A stretch of 64,000 nt of DNA, taken from NCBI RefSeq assembly GCF_051020985.1, contig NC_134999.1, positions 15,815,660 to 15,879,659 of the forward strand, in the 5' to 3' direction. How positions within the stretch are numbered: position 1 is the stretch's first letter; the number at the start of each line of letters is the position of its first letter. This stretch comes from Nomia melanderi. Its lineage: Eukaryota; Arthropoda; Insecta; Hymenoptera; Halictidae. Below the pieces are notes generated by a model. It had not been told where the DNA came from. It made no database searches and was given only the letters and a program-made list of their open reading frames with translations. The translations under genes and the position numbers were made by a program. Shown here in pieces: positions 35,293 to 46,740 of the stretch.

Positions 35293-35801
35293 CTGGAAGC
35301 AATGCAAGAGCCCGATAAAGTGTCAGCCTACATGCATAAACCTCTAAATACGAGGTAATTTCCGTGCGGGGGACGCGCGAGGGTTCCGGGGCCCACCGAA
35401 GATAGATAAGCCACTGAGTCAAACGTTATTCTCTTAGCACCGCGGTTTCCAACCTGGAGGCGCGGACTATTGCCAGGAGACGCTACAATTTTTAATTAAA
35501 AATCCATGTTCATACGATAATACCTGGAAATAAGTAAACTTCATATCGGAACGTAACAGTACCGATTCAGGGAAGTAATGTTGATTTTATAATGAAGTTA
35601 TTAATATTTAAACCATATTTGTATTATTATATCTATTATAGGGAGGCGCTAAAATTTTTAATTAGAAATCCATGTTCATACGATAATACCTGGAAATAAG
35701 TAAACTTCATATCGTTACGTAACATTACGAATTCAGTGAAGTAATGTTTATTTTATAATAAAGATATTTTTTAAAACGTGTCTATATTATTGTACCTTTG
35801 C

Positions 35802-36167
35802 ACTCGAAGTTTCTAACTAGAAATATTTAAGACTTTTTGACGAGACAAAGACGATATTCTTTGAAACTAACTCAAAATCACAAGTACATTGAGGAACAAA
35901 GCTATGTTATTCCAATATTTCACGTATCGAGGCATTATACAAAGTTCAGCATTAATACTGGAACTACCAGATGTGACAAAACGAGCCATTCCTGACTCCT
36001 GTTACAATTATTGAAATCTGAATAAATACACAGTTAGAAGTTTTATAAAGAAACTTAGAGAAGTCAGTATAAGTGCTTGGTAGTTCTAATGTTAAATATC
36101 AGAGTCTACAGTTGTACTCTATCAGATCAAGTGGTGATTGAGTCAACTCTTGAGTGCAAAGAGTTGA
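35802..36167. mobile_element. Family-B element with a nested family-A element
   Basis: The outer element runs from CCTTTGCACTCGAAG to TTGAGTGCAAAGAGTTGAA, with degraded TTAA. Inside, 35952-36095 is a complete 144-bp family-A element (TTAATACTGGAACTACCAG to TGGTAGTTCTAATGTTAA). The nesting order shows the A insertion is younger than this B copy. Confidence 0.82.
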
Positions 36168-36189
36168 AAGATAGGGAGGCGCGGATGAA

Positions 36190-36600
36190 GAATTTTTTCT
36201 AGATTTTTCCTGAATTTTCATTTTTTTTCGCGGCCTCGAACTGTTCCCAAGGCTCTAACTGCCAAGACAACGTTACAGTTCCTAAGGCAATACTGTGGTA
36301 GCGTCCAAAGCGATCATTTATTTCCTAAGGCGATACTGTCGGTCCCAAGGCAATAGTATAGTTCCCAAGGCAACACTCTAGTGTCCAAAGCAATGTTCAG
36401 GTGCAACGGAAACTGTTGCAGTATTCAAAGCGATACTTTAGTCACTGATGCTAGTTCTCAAAGCAACATTGTTGTGGCAGATACTGTAGTCTAGTAGTTC
36501 GAGAAGCGATACTATTGTTATTAACACTAGATCCACGGACGTTTATTCTACACTTTATTCTGTTGCTTCTAGAAAACTACGGGTTCGTTTATGTAGATCG
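36190..36600. repeat. Dispersed repeat with ~22-bp degenerate internal units
   Basis: 36190-36295 matches 49297-49388 in inverted orientation (GTTCCCAAGGCTCTAACTGC, CAAGACAACGTTACAG). The segment 36500-36590 (CACGGACGTTTATTCTACAC...) matches 49045-49125 in direct orientation. Between them, 36280-36475 is a degenerate tandem of units like TTCCCAAGGCAATACTGTAG. The parent family is unknown. Confidence 0.65.
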
Positions 36601-36774
36601 CGGAAATTGGAGCTTCGAAGGTAGACTGTTACAATGTGTATCTGCATAATTGCACGAATCGGGATCGACTTAAATTGCTACTAAATTGTAGGATACGAGG
36701 AAGGGCAAGCGTGGTGGTAGGCTCAGAGGTTACTGAAACGGCATGCTACATTCAATTTATTGAGACTGAAGGTG

Positions 36775-37093
36775 TTAAAAGATGCCCTGAAAGTTTTACT
36801 TGAAATTATTTCTAAAGTTTAGTCGTATATTTCGAATTGACTTGTCGATTTCTACAATAACGCAAAACTTGAAATCCGATGATTTGACCGGTACGCTTAG
36901 TGTTAATGTCTTGGTTAGGTAAATTTTGTGTAAGGCATCAACACGTGAAATATACAAAACACTTTTGTCTCTTAATTTATGCAAGATGTTTTTTCACGTC
37001 AATTGCAAATTAGTTTGAGTGCAAAGCGTTAAATGAACGAAAGAAAATTCAGAACATGAAATTCGATGATTTGACCGGCACATTCAGTGTTAA
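36775..37093. mobile_element. Family-A element and remnant A/B pieces
   Basis: 36775-36906 runs from TTAAAAGATGCCCTGAAAG to GACCGGTACGCTTAGTGTTAA and resembles the left part of the element at 27660. A second right end, GACCGGCACATTCAGTGTTAA, follows at 37073-37093 after a family-B remnant ending GAGTGCAAAGCGTTAA near 37032. Confidence 0.65.
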
Positions 37094-38994
37094 CCCCTTG
37101 CCATACAATGACGACTGAGACTCGCGATGAAGATTTCTAGACCAATTTAACAAGAATCAATGTTTTTCATTACCATTACAATTATTTTACTGGTATCAAT
37201 GTATTATCTTCAACTGAAATTTTCCCTTCAAGTAGAATGGGCAAATTTTCTTGCATTTATAAGAGTCAACTCCAAATCGGTGTGGCGTCCTTTGTCGGAA
37301 GTCGATACAGAGCATTCAGAAAATTGGAACACACGTGTGGAAATGGTTTCGCAGAATTGTTCGCGAGCTCCTAAAGGGATCTTCGATCGCCAGGCATTCC
37401 AAGGTCGATCGTCAGTTTCCTTCTAATTATTAATTTCTATTTCTGTCATCACCCTCTTAGAACTAGAAAAATCTAACGATCGCCCTATGTAAGATTTCTC
37501 TTCATAAAAATAGAAAAGCGTGATTCAGTTTCTAAATAGAATCGAAAGAAGCGATCTCTCAAGCAAGTTTTTACAAAAGCCGGTACGACTGAAACGGTTA
37601 AAGATCGCGTTCCTGTCCGCAGTTTCATTCGCCCACCTGGAACATCTTGGTACCATCGACCGAAGCGTTCCAGACCCCGCGAAAGTAATTTTCGAAATTA
37701 TGATACCTGCTCGCGGGCACCTAACCATGGAGCCGCGTATCGCCGGGAAACAGCGCGCGACGCTGGCCCAGCGAGCAGTTCGGTTCGTCTTGTATGCGAA
37801 CGGCACGTCCCAATTCCCTCTTCAGCGTTTCCTCCCGTGTATTCAGGCCTTTCTCTTTCTTTATTGTCTTGCCGAACGTGAGAGCACCGCGGGAAAAAAG
37901 AGATCCAGTCGTGGGACATGAATGCGCACTTGCGTGCCGCTCGAGGAGGAACGGCCTCCGCCGGCGCCGTTCGTGCCGGTTAGCTGACACTTGGCTGCAG
38001 CGGAGCGATACGACGTTCCGTGCCATTTTTCTTTATGCATTTTTCACGCGCTGCTCTCCGGCACGGCACTTCGGGCATTGTATTAAGCGGTTAATGGACG
38101 GGGCCGCGCTGAACAGCTTATTTAATATCGAGAATTAAAATCCTCGAGGAATTACGGGGCCGCGAATCAATTTTTAAGCGTGGCATCAAACTCGAACCGG
38201 AGCAAATCTCCATAAAGCCGGGAATGATTTTCTTTATAGATTCCGGCGCGAACAACGTTTTACTTAGCGGATGATAAACGGTGTTATCCGAGGAGTCGTT
38301 TAGTATTGTCGATCAAAATCCTCAGGAGATCGTGTAACTAATTTTTAAAGACGCACCGAGGATTCGAGGCAGTTATTGTTTTAAAGAAGTCTCTTGGGGA
38401 AAAGTTGGACAGCAATTTCTTTTATGTATTCTACTAAACAGCTAATAAACATCGTTGTCTGAGAGTCTGCTCGATGGTGAGTATTAAAGTCTTCGGGAAG
38501 TTGCAAAGCGGAGCTGCTCGACGCAACAGCGGAGTAACGAGTTGAACAAATCCTCTACGAACGAGCGGAACAACAATCGACTCGGACGAGAACTGAATTA
38601 TCTTCAGGATTTTATTGGCGCGCTGACCCCGATAGCTGTTGCGCTTCGTTTCCGCGGGGCGAGGGTATCGCGCCGCGCTCGAATCACAGGTCGGCTCGTC
38701 CAATTATCGGAGAAACAGGCTGTCACGATCTCACATAATTACACGCTGTCTTCGCAATGAAGGGAAGCTACGAACATCGAACAATGCAACATGGAGTCAT
38801 CCGCCGTCGTAAAAAGCTCGACTCCTCGGAACCTCGCAATTCAACTTTAGAAGTTGAACATTCGAAGCTTCGAGGCTCAGCGTTAAATCCTCGCGAAGCC
38901 AATTTGGGCTTCCTAAGAAGACAATAAACTGTAGGATTCTTTAAAAAAGTTGATCTTTCTGATCAAGGGAGAAGATTCCCTAAAGAATCCTCCC
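37094..38994. other. Large-intron sequence, no gene seen
   Basis: 37520-38760 is GC-richer with open frames up to 133 codons on both strands, for example 37520-37921 plus and 37721-38026 minus. They overlap each other, lack domains and show no splice-consistent extension. I regard it as intronic DNA of the ADAM10-type gene. Confidence 0.5.
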
Positions 38995-39297
38995 TTAATC
39001 CTCTATAGACTCATGTGAATTTGAAGTCACGCATCAATATACCGGATTAAATTGATTTATTTAATTTCTTACCGCAAAATGACGAATGAAATTGACTAAT
39101 TAACTTTAACTTTTATACACGCAGATTTAAACACTCAACATTAGTGTAATTTTAAACTTACAAAATATATCCGTTTTAATAAAATGATTAAGGCTATTGA
39201 ATATATTCTCAATTTGTATTCATAGGTTAATATTTATTAATTTAATATTATTTTCGCAGATTGAATTTCACAGAAATTTCACGGATTGAAACGTTAA
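38995..39297. mobile_element. Family-J TTAA element, diverged copy
   Basis: The left end TTAATCCTCTATAGACTCATG and interior TTGATTTATTT...GGTTAATATTTATTAATTT match the J copies near 53.5 and 58.5 kb at reduced identity. Its right TTAA (39294-39297) is also the left TTAA of the next element. Confidence 0.7.
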
Positions 39298-39702
39298 CCT
39301 TTTACGGACGGATGTCGGCGTTTCGATAAGATGAAATGTTCGAATTTGGAAGACTAACTCGCGAGCAAATGATTTAATTGGTCGAATAGCAAGAGATCAG
39401 AGCGTGGTTTCCTTTTTTTCTATTAACCCTAATCGGATGTGACTTTGAGTCACATTTGAACTTTTTACTGTTCTTGATTATTTCATATCACATTTCTAAA
39501 AGTTTCTTTGGGCTTTTAAAATTTGAGCCCTATAAACAGAAACAATGACGTTTTAATCATTCCTTTTATTCTCATACGTGACTGAGAGTCAGATCGTGGT
39601 GTGATTTGTTATAAAAACACGTGGTACCATTAGGGTTAATTAAGCAATTAATAAGTAATTTAGTTTCATATGTTGAAGACTTTGTATGTTTCGAAGGGTT
39701 AA
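39294..39702. mobile_element. Family-C element with a nested family-D element
   Basis: The outer ends are TTAACCTTTTACGGACGG and TTTCGAAGGGTTAA. The nested element 39423-39639 has ends TTAACCCTAATCGGATGTG and GGTACCATTAGGGTTAA, both with TTAA, and carries the small palindromes GTGACTTTGAGTCAC and TGACTGAGAGTCA. Length of the inner element is 217 bp. Confidence 0.82.
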
Positions 39703-39703
39703 G

Positions 39704-39943
39704 AACTTCACCCTCTGCACTCGAGAGGTGACTCTCAGTTACCTTGATTTGACATAACAAAATTACAAAGTGCTGTATATAATACTTCGTTTTGTATAAT
39801 GCATCAATATGTGAAATATTTATATAAAATAGCTTTGTTTCTTAATTTACGTATGTTTCTCATCAGTTCGTTTCAAATCGCCTATGTCTCATTGGAAAGT
39901 GTCGAATATTTCTAGTGACAAGCTTCTGAGTGCAAAGGGTTAA
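39704..39943. mobile_element. Family-B TTAA element
   Basis: Begins CACCCTCTGCACTCGAGAGG directly after the preceding element and ends TGAGTGCAAAGGGTTAA. The interior (ATAACAAAATTACAAAGTG, GTCTCATTGGAAAGTGTCG) matches 32440-32620. Confidence 0.8.
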
Positions 39944-40764
39944 AAGTGTATTAAAATCCAGAGAGTATTGCTTATTACACATCTCCTACACAGTACACAC
40001 ATTGAAAATCCTACAATAACAATATGATATCTGAATTTTTCTATGTACAGTGACATAAGTTGACCTCACTGAAAATTGCCATCCGCACAATTCAATTTTC
40101 TGAAAATTAGCCAGTACGCGATGTGTTAATATGCACAACAAACGCCTCGAATCTTCGATCGTAAAACCTGCACCGTTCAACGCCTCAGCTTTTACAGCTC
40201 GAAGTGTGAGGCCCACGAGTTGAAAGCCTCAAGGCTTAAGCCGCGTTTACAGCTTCCGAGGCTGCGGGGCCGGGAGTCATTTATAAAACGCTACGAGTGA
40301 TCTCTTCCGGTTTGCAGCTGCGAGCAGAAACATTCGATTACGGTCGGCCAAGCGGAAAACACGTTTCGGCCGCACACATGCAACAGTTCGAGGGTACGCG
40401 CCGCTGGGTCGGGGATCGATAGCGCGCCGACATGCCCGGCTTCTAATATGCAAGTACAATACCGGCGCCACGGAGACGAGGATAGTCAGCTGCCGGTCGT
40501 AATTTGCTTTCGCGTTTCCGCGTCGTCGCCGGACAAAGAGCGCCGGACGACCACGCTCTTACCTCGCCCATTTAATCTCCGCTGGTCCACGCGATCGAGA
40601 AGGTTCAACCGAACTTAACCCTTTCGGTGCGGAGAAGCCGGCCGCGGTTATACATTCGTGGTACGAGAAAGTTTTTGTCGTGCTAGGAGGCGATCTCTCT
40701 GAGGTCGTAATAGGAGATTCGGTTCGAGCGCCTGGCGCGATACGGGACTATTTTTAAGAAGTGC
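39944..40764. other. Intronic sequence, no gene seen
   Basis: AT-rich at first, then GC-rich from about 40190 to 40740. Open frames are short. TTAACCCTTTCGGTGCGG at 40617 may be a family-K-like element end without a partner. Confidence 0.45.
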
Positions 40765-41704
40765 TTAACACTATTCCTACCGCGACCAGTCAAATGACTG
40801 TTTTTAAAATTTCGATTAGAATTTCCTATAGACAACGTAATTGAATCGCCTTTATACATCACGACTTTTCCTGAAATGTATGTATAAAACATTTTTCAAT
40901 ATTCACGCCTTTTTTTATTGTTTATTTTTTGAGAACAATTTGTAGTCTGTCTTACCTACCACGACCGGTCATTTGACCGGTAGAACGATTTATATCTTTT
41001 TGTAATAGTATTCTCTCAGAGACACAATTCCGAAACTATAAAGTCGTTACAAACGAAAGGCAATGCAGTTGTGGCATGATTTTAGTCAAAAAGTGCCTTT
41101 CAGGGACTGCTTTACGGTACTTCCAAGTATTTACAGTTCTCGCTCGCCTATCGGCCTCGGTAAAATTGGTAAAATCTAAATGTCGGAGATGGCCTTTACA
41201 GGTATTTTTCAATATCATAAATAATAATGGTTAATCGATAAATGCATGGATTTTATATAAAGAATCCACGGGAGAAGAAATTTCGAGGCGGGAATTTTTA
41301 TTTCAATTGGCAGAAGAACTTGCCATTGAATATCAAAAAGAACTAGAGTTAGGCAAAGAAAATCAAGCAACACCCGTCACAAATACAAGTACAGGTTCAC
41401 GCGAATGGAAACCATGCCAAATAAGATATTGCACAAACAATAAGACTACCAAAATCTGTCTAAAATGTAAAAAGTACGTGTGTGGGAAATGTACAATCGA
41501 CAAACTTATTTGTAAAAAATGCGGAGAAAACGAATAAAATGTAAATTATATACTTCTAAATAAAAGAAACTATACTTGTATACTGTCAAATTGGCTATTA
41601 TCTTCATTATATATTAAAAAATATAAGTTGTGCTGAAGACCAGTCATTTGACTGGTCGCGGTAGGAATAGGTATACGTGGAGTGTCGGTAGGAATGGTGT
41701 TTAA
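40765..41704. mobile_element. piggyBac-like element, internally deleted, TTAA-flanked
   Basis: TTAA at 40765-40768 and at 41701-41704. The terminal repeats are CACTATTCCTACCG at the left and CGGTAGGAATGGTG (plus one T) at the right. A second inverted pair lies inside: CGCGACCAGTCAAATGACTG near 40781 and CAGTCATTTGACTGGTCGCG at 41641. A third related dyad is near 40965 (CGGTCATTTGACCGG). It holds the remnant of a piggyBac transposase C-terminus at 41169-41537. TTAA target duplication and this domain together place it in the piggyBac superfamily. Confidence 0.88.
41169..41537 (+). pseudogene. piggyBac transposase C-terminal remnant
   Basis: Read in one frame from 41169: VKSKCRRWPLQVFFNIINNN, then a stop (TAA at 41232-41234), then SINAWILYKESTGEEISRRE and FLFQLAEELAIEY, a polar linker and the Cys-rich end QIRYCTNNKTTKICLKCKK ... 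VCGKC ... ICKKC, stopping at 41537. RRWP...FFN, INAW..Y and the terminal Cys-rich zinc-binding segment are typical of the end of piggyBac transposases. Everything N-terminal, including the catalytic Asp residues, is missing, so it cannot be active. The stretch from Met 41307 to 41537 (76 codons) is the only open part. It might be retained by chance or as an expressed fragment. Confidence 0.8.
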
Positions 41705-42885
41705 GCACGTGGCCCGATGGTGGACCATAAATTAAATGTCCCATCGCTGGCGAAAGCGAGGCTGCACTCAGTCACAGCCGCGTAGAATATATAATAGATC
41801 TTGTATTTTAAACCGTGTCACAATAAACATACTCTTTATTTTCGATAGTAATTTTACTGTTTCTGCCCACTGCACCTTTGGTATAAACCTTCAAATTACT
41901 ACAGTTTTCCACAAGAGTGGTTGCACTGTACGGCAGCGTACGCTGCGAAAACGTGTTTTGCATTCATAGAAGTCTATGATTGACACTAAACTTTTCATTC
42001 GGACCGCGACAGTCATTGGCGACTGACGCGGCATTTAACGTGTTTCAAAAACATGTCTAAACTATTTATACTGCTTTGTCATAACCTAAACCAATCCCCG
42101 GCCGAAAAACGATTTCGAAGGAATCTTATCTCGCGAATCAGACGGAAAGGCAGACGAAACAGGCTCGGCGCTTAACGTTTTAAAATCATATCTATTGTCG
42201 TATTAATAGAATTTAAATGTTTTATTTTTAAAAAAACATAGGAATAGATAATTGAATAAAATACAAATAAATAGAAACGATATAGCCCGCAGTGTACAGG
42301 TTTTTTCTCTTCTCAGGTCAGCGCAACTCTCTCCAAAATCTCTCGCCATCCGCACTTAAAAATCATTCTCTCCCCCAGAAGCATTCTTCTTACTCACACT
42401 TCCAACAAATTGTTCAACACACCGTACTCTCACCACCGCGCGCTCATCATCCTTGCTGACGCATCCCTCGGGAAAACACAACAATCCTTGGGCCTGCTCT
42501 CCATGAGTTCCTTCCTCTTTTATGGCCCTCAGAACACTCGCTGTCCCACTGTCTTAAAACTACGATACTACACTAATTCTTCACAGTACATTAATTAAAG
42601 TAAATGGCATTGATATAAATAATATGTTTCAATTGCACAAAATTAAAACAAATAACGGCTGGAGTACCCAGAGAACGTTCCGTAGATGCCGCCAATAGGC
42701 GACGGTAGTACCGAAAGAGTTAATTCTCCCTCGCCCGTCGCGAAAGAAACGTCGGTTCCCTTTTATTTTTCAACAGTCCGCGGTGCCGAGCACTGCATAG
42801 TCGATGATCAAGATTTCCACTCGAGGATTTAATCGGATCTTGTTATCGAAGATTTTTAATCCTAGAGATTCCTTCGATGTTTCTT
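41705..42885. other. Intronic sequence with a dispersed repeat
   Basis: No gene is seen. 42339-42500 (AAAAATCATTCTCTCCCCC, AGAAGCATTCTTCTTACTC) matches 48700-48860 inverted (the minus strand there reads AAAAATCATTCTCTCCCCT), an unnamed dispersed family. GACGGTAGTACCGAAAGAGTTAA near 42700 resembles a family-K right end. Confidence 0.5.
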
Positions 42886-43136
42886 TTAACCAGTTAAGTG
42901 CGTTCGACGAGTATACACGTCATCTTGAAATTCAAAATGCTACTAAGTTTTTCAACGATGAGTTATTTATTTCTTCAGATAAACATGTAATTCTTCTTCA
43001 TTTTGCTTTAATTTTTCATTAACACATATCATAGGTGCATATCTCCTGCGTTTGACAAGTATACGATTCATTGTTTAACTTTATTGCCCGTACAATTAGA
43101 GATTTTTCAAACAAGATTCCACAGTTAACAGATTAA
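42886..43136. mobile_element. Family-I TTAA element, copy 2
   Basis: TTAACCAGTTAAGTGCG at the left and CCACAGTTAACAGATTAA at the right; 251 bp with TTAA at both ends. The interior shares GTATACACGTC and GAAATTCA-like words with the copy at 60507. Confidence 0.75.
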
Positions 43137-43229
43137 GCAACTTCTTTGACGCAGACGTGCTTCCATCGAGCAGCCTCTGGGATTTTTGTTTGAGGATTCG
43201 AATGCTTGTGTGTTTCGTGTAGGACTGTA

Positions 43230-43601
43230 TTAACACTGGAACTACCGGATGGGTCAAAATGACGCATTGATTTCATTTTTTCTAGTTATTCAACAGATAA
43301 ATGTTTCTCTGAAAAGGCACTGGAGAAACTGGTGTAGCAATATACAAACTGAAGTGCAAACCAACTGAAGTCCCTATAATCGCACTGTTGAGGTAACAAA
43401 ATAATTTCAATAAGACAATTTAACAAGTTGAATGCCGCACGAGCAAAATAGGCAAATCAAAGAAATATAAAATTAAATCATTTGATTGAATTACATTATT
43501 ATTACATGTTCATAGTTCATCTAATCATAGTTTAACTCAGTGAACCATAATAATCCGATTCGGCATTCAACGTGTTAACTGCTCGGTAGTTCTAGTGTTA
43601 A
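43230..43601. mobile_element. Family-A element with a nested family-G element
   Basis: The outer ends are TTAACACTGGAACTACCGG and TCGGTAGTTCTAGTGTTAA. 43420-43578 is a complete family-G element (TTAACAAGTTGAATGCCG to CGGCATTCAACGTGTTAA). Both have intact TTAA sites. Confidence 0.9.
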
Positions 43602-44974
43602 TCTTCGGTGTTTCATGGACACTTCCTGATTCGATAGATTCTTAACTACGATTGCGACAAGATATAAATTATAAGCTCATAAAGACGAACAAAGTGTTTC
43701 ATTCAAAGATCCAGAAGATACGAGAATTCATTTTGTTTCTTAGGCTGAAGATATCGCTTAATTTCCCTTTCAGTAGAATCTGATCGTATCAGAAGGGATG
43801 TCACTCCGTGTTATCCTCCTGTATCTGCAAACAGCGTCACGAAAAGTTCACTCGAACCCTCGTTTGTATTCCCGCCGCGGTTTAGCTCCCGACTCGATCG
43901 AGCGTCTCAGAGTTTCCCTGACGGATGAATATGCTTCCGCGGGCTGAAGGGTGTTTCATTCTGCCTACGCGTTCGCCGCGGAGCGGAGGCTTAAATCTAA
44001 CCTCTGAGACCCGCGGCAGGGAAAGAAGACGGCGAGAGACGAGGAGCGCGAGCGTACGAAAACGCCGCGCGTACATTTCGAGATCGCTCCCCGGGGTTTC
44101 CTCACTGAACCGATCGTAAGCTGGAGGGGAGCTTCGATCGTTTCTTTCCCGGATTTTCCTTTACCCCGCGATCGACGACTAATGGATATTTGAACGCGTA
44201 ACCGATCACAGAAGCCGCGAACCGGAATCTCTTCTCCGAACATCGTTGCCTGTGGTCGTTGAAAACGCGGACAAAATTTCGGACAGTTCAATTACGCGGG
44301 ATAAACAAAGACGAGAGGGTGCCGTTAGCTCTGTAACGTTGATCCCGTTTATATTCCGGGTATTACGTTGCCTACGACCGTAAGGAAGGCGAACAGGGTC
44401 CAATGAATAAGAAACTAACCAGCCCAAGGCTGGACGGTGCGGAGTAAATCGTAAATTCGCGCGGGCAATTCCGGCGAGCTATCGTCAGCTACAACGATTT
44501 CATAAATTCGTTCATAAGCTTGATGAAACGGGACTTAGAACAGTTCCGGGAACGCGTTGTTCTTCATTTCGCTTGCAGGTAAATCTTTATTAGAGCGGCT
44601 GCCTCTCCCCGGAGGTGTTCCGCGATGAAAGTATAAAAAGGAGAAAGGCGGGACGCGGGGAATCACCGTGAAAGGCTGAAGTAATTCGGTGTAATCTGGC
44701 TCGAGTTTCGTGCGCCTACGGGCACGCCCTAGCGGTCTTCGACGATAAGGACATCAACGATCATAAAGATCTGCACGCCGCAAGTTTTCCCAATGCACGC
44801 GGAATCTGACAGGCGAATGGATTGACCACTTTCGTAAACTTCCGCTCGTACATCAACGGCTCGCGTGAAAAGGTGGTCCCGAAGAGACGCGGTGGAACTT
44901 TGCCCCGGAGCGGGGACGAAGGAGGAGGGGGATGGGGGTGGAGAGGATAGAAAGAGAGACATGTGTACACTCAC
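43602..44974. other. Intron just downstream of the disintegrin/Cys-rich exon
   Basis: GC-rich from 43860 to 44940 with several overlapping open frames; none resembles a protein. A TATAAAAAGG word at 44632 is not accompanied by other promoter evidence. Confidence 0.45.
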
Positions 44975-45142
44975 CCCCATGTAGCAGACGAACTCATTGT
45001 TGCATATGGTCTTGTTAGGTTTGCTGATGGATGGCGGACACTGGGGACCACGGCCGTCACAAAAGCTCGCATCTCTGCATCCGTTGTCGTCCCTGCACTT
45101 ATCGCCGTTGCGCAGAGTACAGCCCGACGTGCAGCATGGGCC
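44975..45142 (-). CDS. ADAM10-type metalloprotease, disintegrin end / Cys-rich start exon
   Basis: 168 bases, 56 codons, phase 0 at both ends. Acceptor CACCCTCCTGTTTCAG; donor after ATGGGG is GTGAGTGTA. It encodes GPCCTSGCTLRNGDKCRDDN, GCRDASFCDGRGPQCPPSIS and KPNKTICNNEFVCYMG. Human ADAM10 has GPCCTAQC...EKCRDDSDCAREGICNG...CPASDPKPNFT.C at this position, so Cys spacing and the CRDD motif agree. This is the most upstream exon I can support. The metalloprotease domain (HExxHxxGxxH), prodomain and signal peptide must lie upstream (higher coordinates), and I did not find them within 45143-64000. Confidence 0.95.
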
Positions 45143-45344
45143 CTGAAACAGGAGGGTGGACACAACAGTGTCTATATATAATACAATCAACGGTACATAT
45201 CGCTGAAGACCTCGACAGTTAATTATTTTATTTAATTTATCGTCGCCAATTACCGTGGACGGTTGCTGAAACGCAGAACGATATAACTATTGTACTTTCC
45301 GGTCCACTGTGCACGACGGTTAATTGCACAGTTTTATTAATCGT

Positions 45345-45350
<6 letters not shown>

Positions 45351-45420
<70 letters not shown>
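45351..45420. repeat. (CT)n microsatellite
   Basis: Thirty perfect CT repeats (45351-45410), then CTTTCTCTCT. It lies about 210 bp upstream of the acceptor of the exon ending at 45142; on the gene strand it reads (GA)n. Confidence 0.97.
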
Positions 45421-45649
45421 TGCTGCTTTATCTCTCTTCTCGGAAATTCATGATTCATGGATCCTCTGATGCTGCGTGTGCAGTGCGTAGCATTGTTTTT
45501 TAAAGGCCGCTTCCCCCGCGATTCAACGACTTCGGTTATCGGCACACCCCTTTGTCGATCGCTAATTTATTTCACCACGTGTCGATGATAATGCTTTTTG
45601 CTGGAACGCGTACCGCGTTGTCCCACGGGGTATTGTGTGAACAGGATGT

Positions 45650-46510
45650 GAACAATATTCTCGTTTTTTCAGGTGATTTGGTCGGAGAGAATAATGGGAT
45701 ACATTGTCGCGGGATATTCGAGAAGTTACTGCAAACATGTCTCCATTTCGAAATATACATACTAGAAACGCTGTTTTTAGTTTTACTGGAATATGTTTTT
45801 TACTTTGATGTTTTCCAAACTCACTTTTCTTCTATAACATTTTCGCCGATTTTCAGTAGCATAGTTTTTCTTTCCGCCTCCATTTGTCAGTTTTTTTTCT
45901 ACTGACTTCCGTAATGTTTTCCAATAGCCGTACCGTTTTTCCGTACCATTTTTTTTTGTTTTTATTCTGAAGCCGTTTTTCTAAACATTTTTTTCTGTTC
46001 CGAAATATTTTTCCTATTTTTCTGGCCTGTCTGATTTTGAACCCGGAGCTATATTTTTCATAGGATTTTCCCTATTTGGAAATATTTTTCTCGATATTAT
46101 TCTTTGCATCCGATTTTCCTTCCTAAATCAATTTTTCCCTAAAGCTTGGAATAATTTTTCCGATTCCTCAATTCTGACTGATAAAGTATTCATTTTTTCT
46201 TCTTTCTATTTTAGGGGGATTCGGTTTTCTCCAGATTCACTTTTCCGTTATTTTGGAAATATATTTTCCACCCTGTGAAAGGAAGAAAATATCTTTTGGG
46301 GTCTTCAGAATCAATTTTTCCCATCACAATATCAAATTTTCCTCCACCGCACTACTCCTTTTCGAAAAGTTTTCTCCGTCAATTTTCTCTCTACTGGGAT
46401 TTTCCTGACAGAATTTTTCTGGACATATTATTCTTCCCCCCCCCTCCCCTCATCATTATACAACTACCTTTTTAGTATCTTGGAAAATATCCTCTATCAA
46501 TCTTTCACCA
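45650..46510. repeat. TTTTCC-rich tract
   Basis: About 860 bp of the plus strand dominated by TTTTCC, TTTTTCC and TTTTTCT words (for example near 45935, 45995, 46060, 46135, 46230, 46310, 46370). There is no fixed period and no open frame of note. A tract of the same composition is at 62540-62960; both are followed by a tRNA-like sequence. Confidence 0.55.
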
Positions 46511-46670
46511 AGAGGGAGGGATAAAAATGCTTTAACGTATGTTCCTCCACTTTTTGTTAATTAATATTTTTTAAAAAATATTCCTGTATTATTATAATAA
46601 ATATTATAAATATTCTATTGATAGATAGATATGATTTAATGAAAATTTTCTAAGAAAAACGAAACTTAAT

Positions 46671-46740
46671 AATAACGAGGAATCGAACCCAGGAACCCTG
46701 AGGGTCGAAAACAGACATGCTACTCACCGAGCCACTTCGC
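46671..46740 (-). ncRNA. tRNA-like sequence (SINE or tRNA pseudogene)
   Basis: On the minus strand an A-box-like TGGCTCGGTGAGTAGC is followed about 40 bases later by the B-box GGTTCGATTCC. These are the internal RNA polymerase III promoter elements of tRNAs. The expected acceptor ends do not pair, and the anticodon and T stems are poor, so this is not a functional tRNA. A tRNA-derived SINE head or pseudogene fits better. Confidence 0.45.

Noticed and set aside
37520..38138. Several 100-133-codon frames in a GC-rich intron part
   Set aside because: They overlap in both orientations and lack domains. They lie within an intron of the minus-strand gene and no splice-linked exons were found.
44630..44641. 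TATAAAAAGG as a promoter
   Set aside because: An isolated word inside an intron without initiator, downstream frame or transcript evidence.
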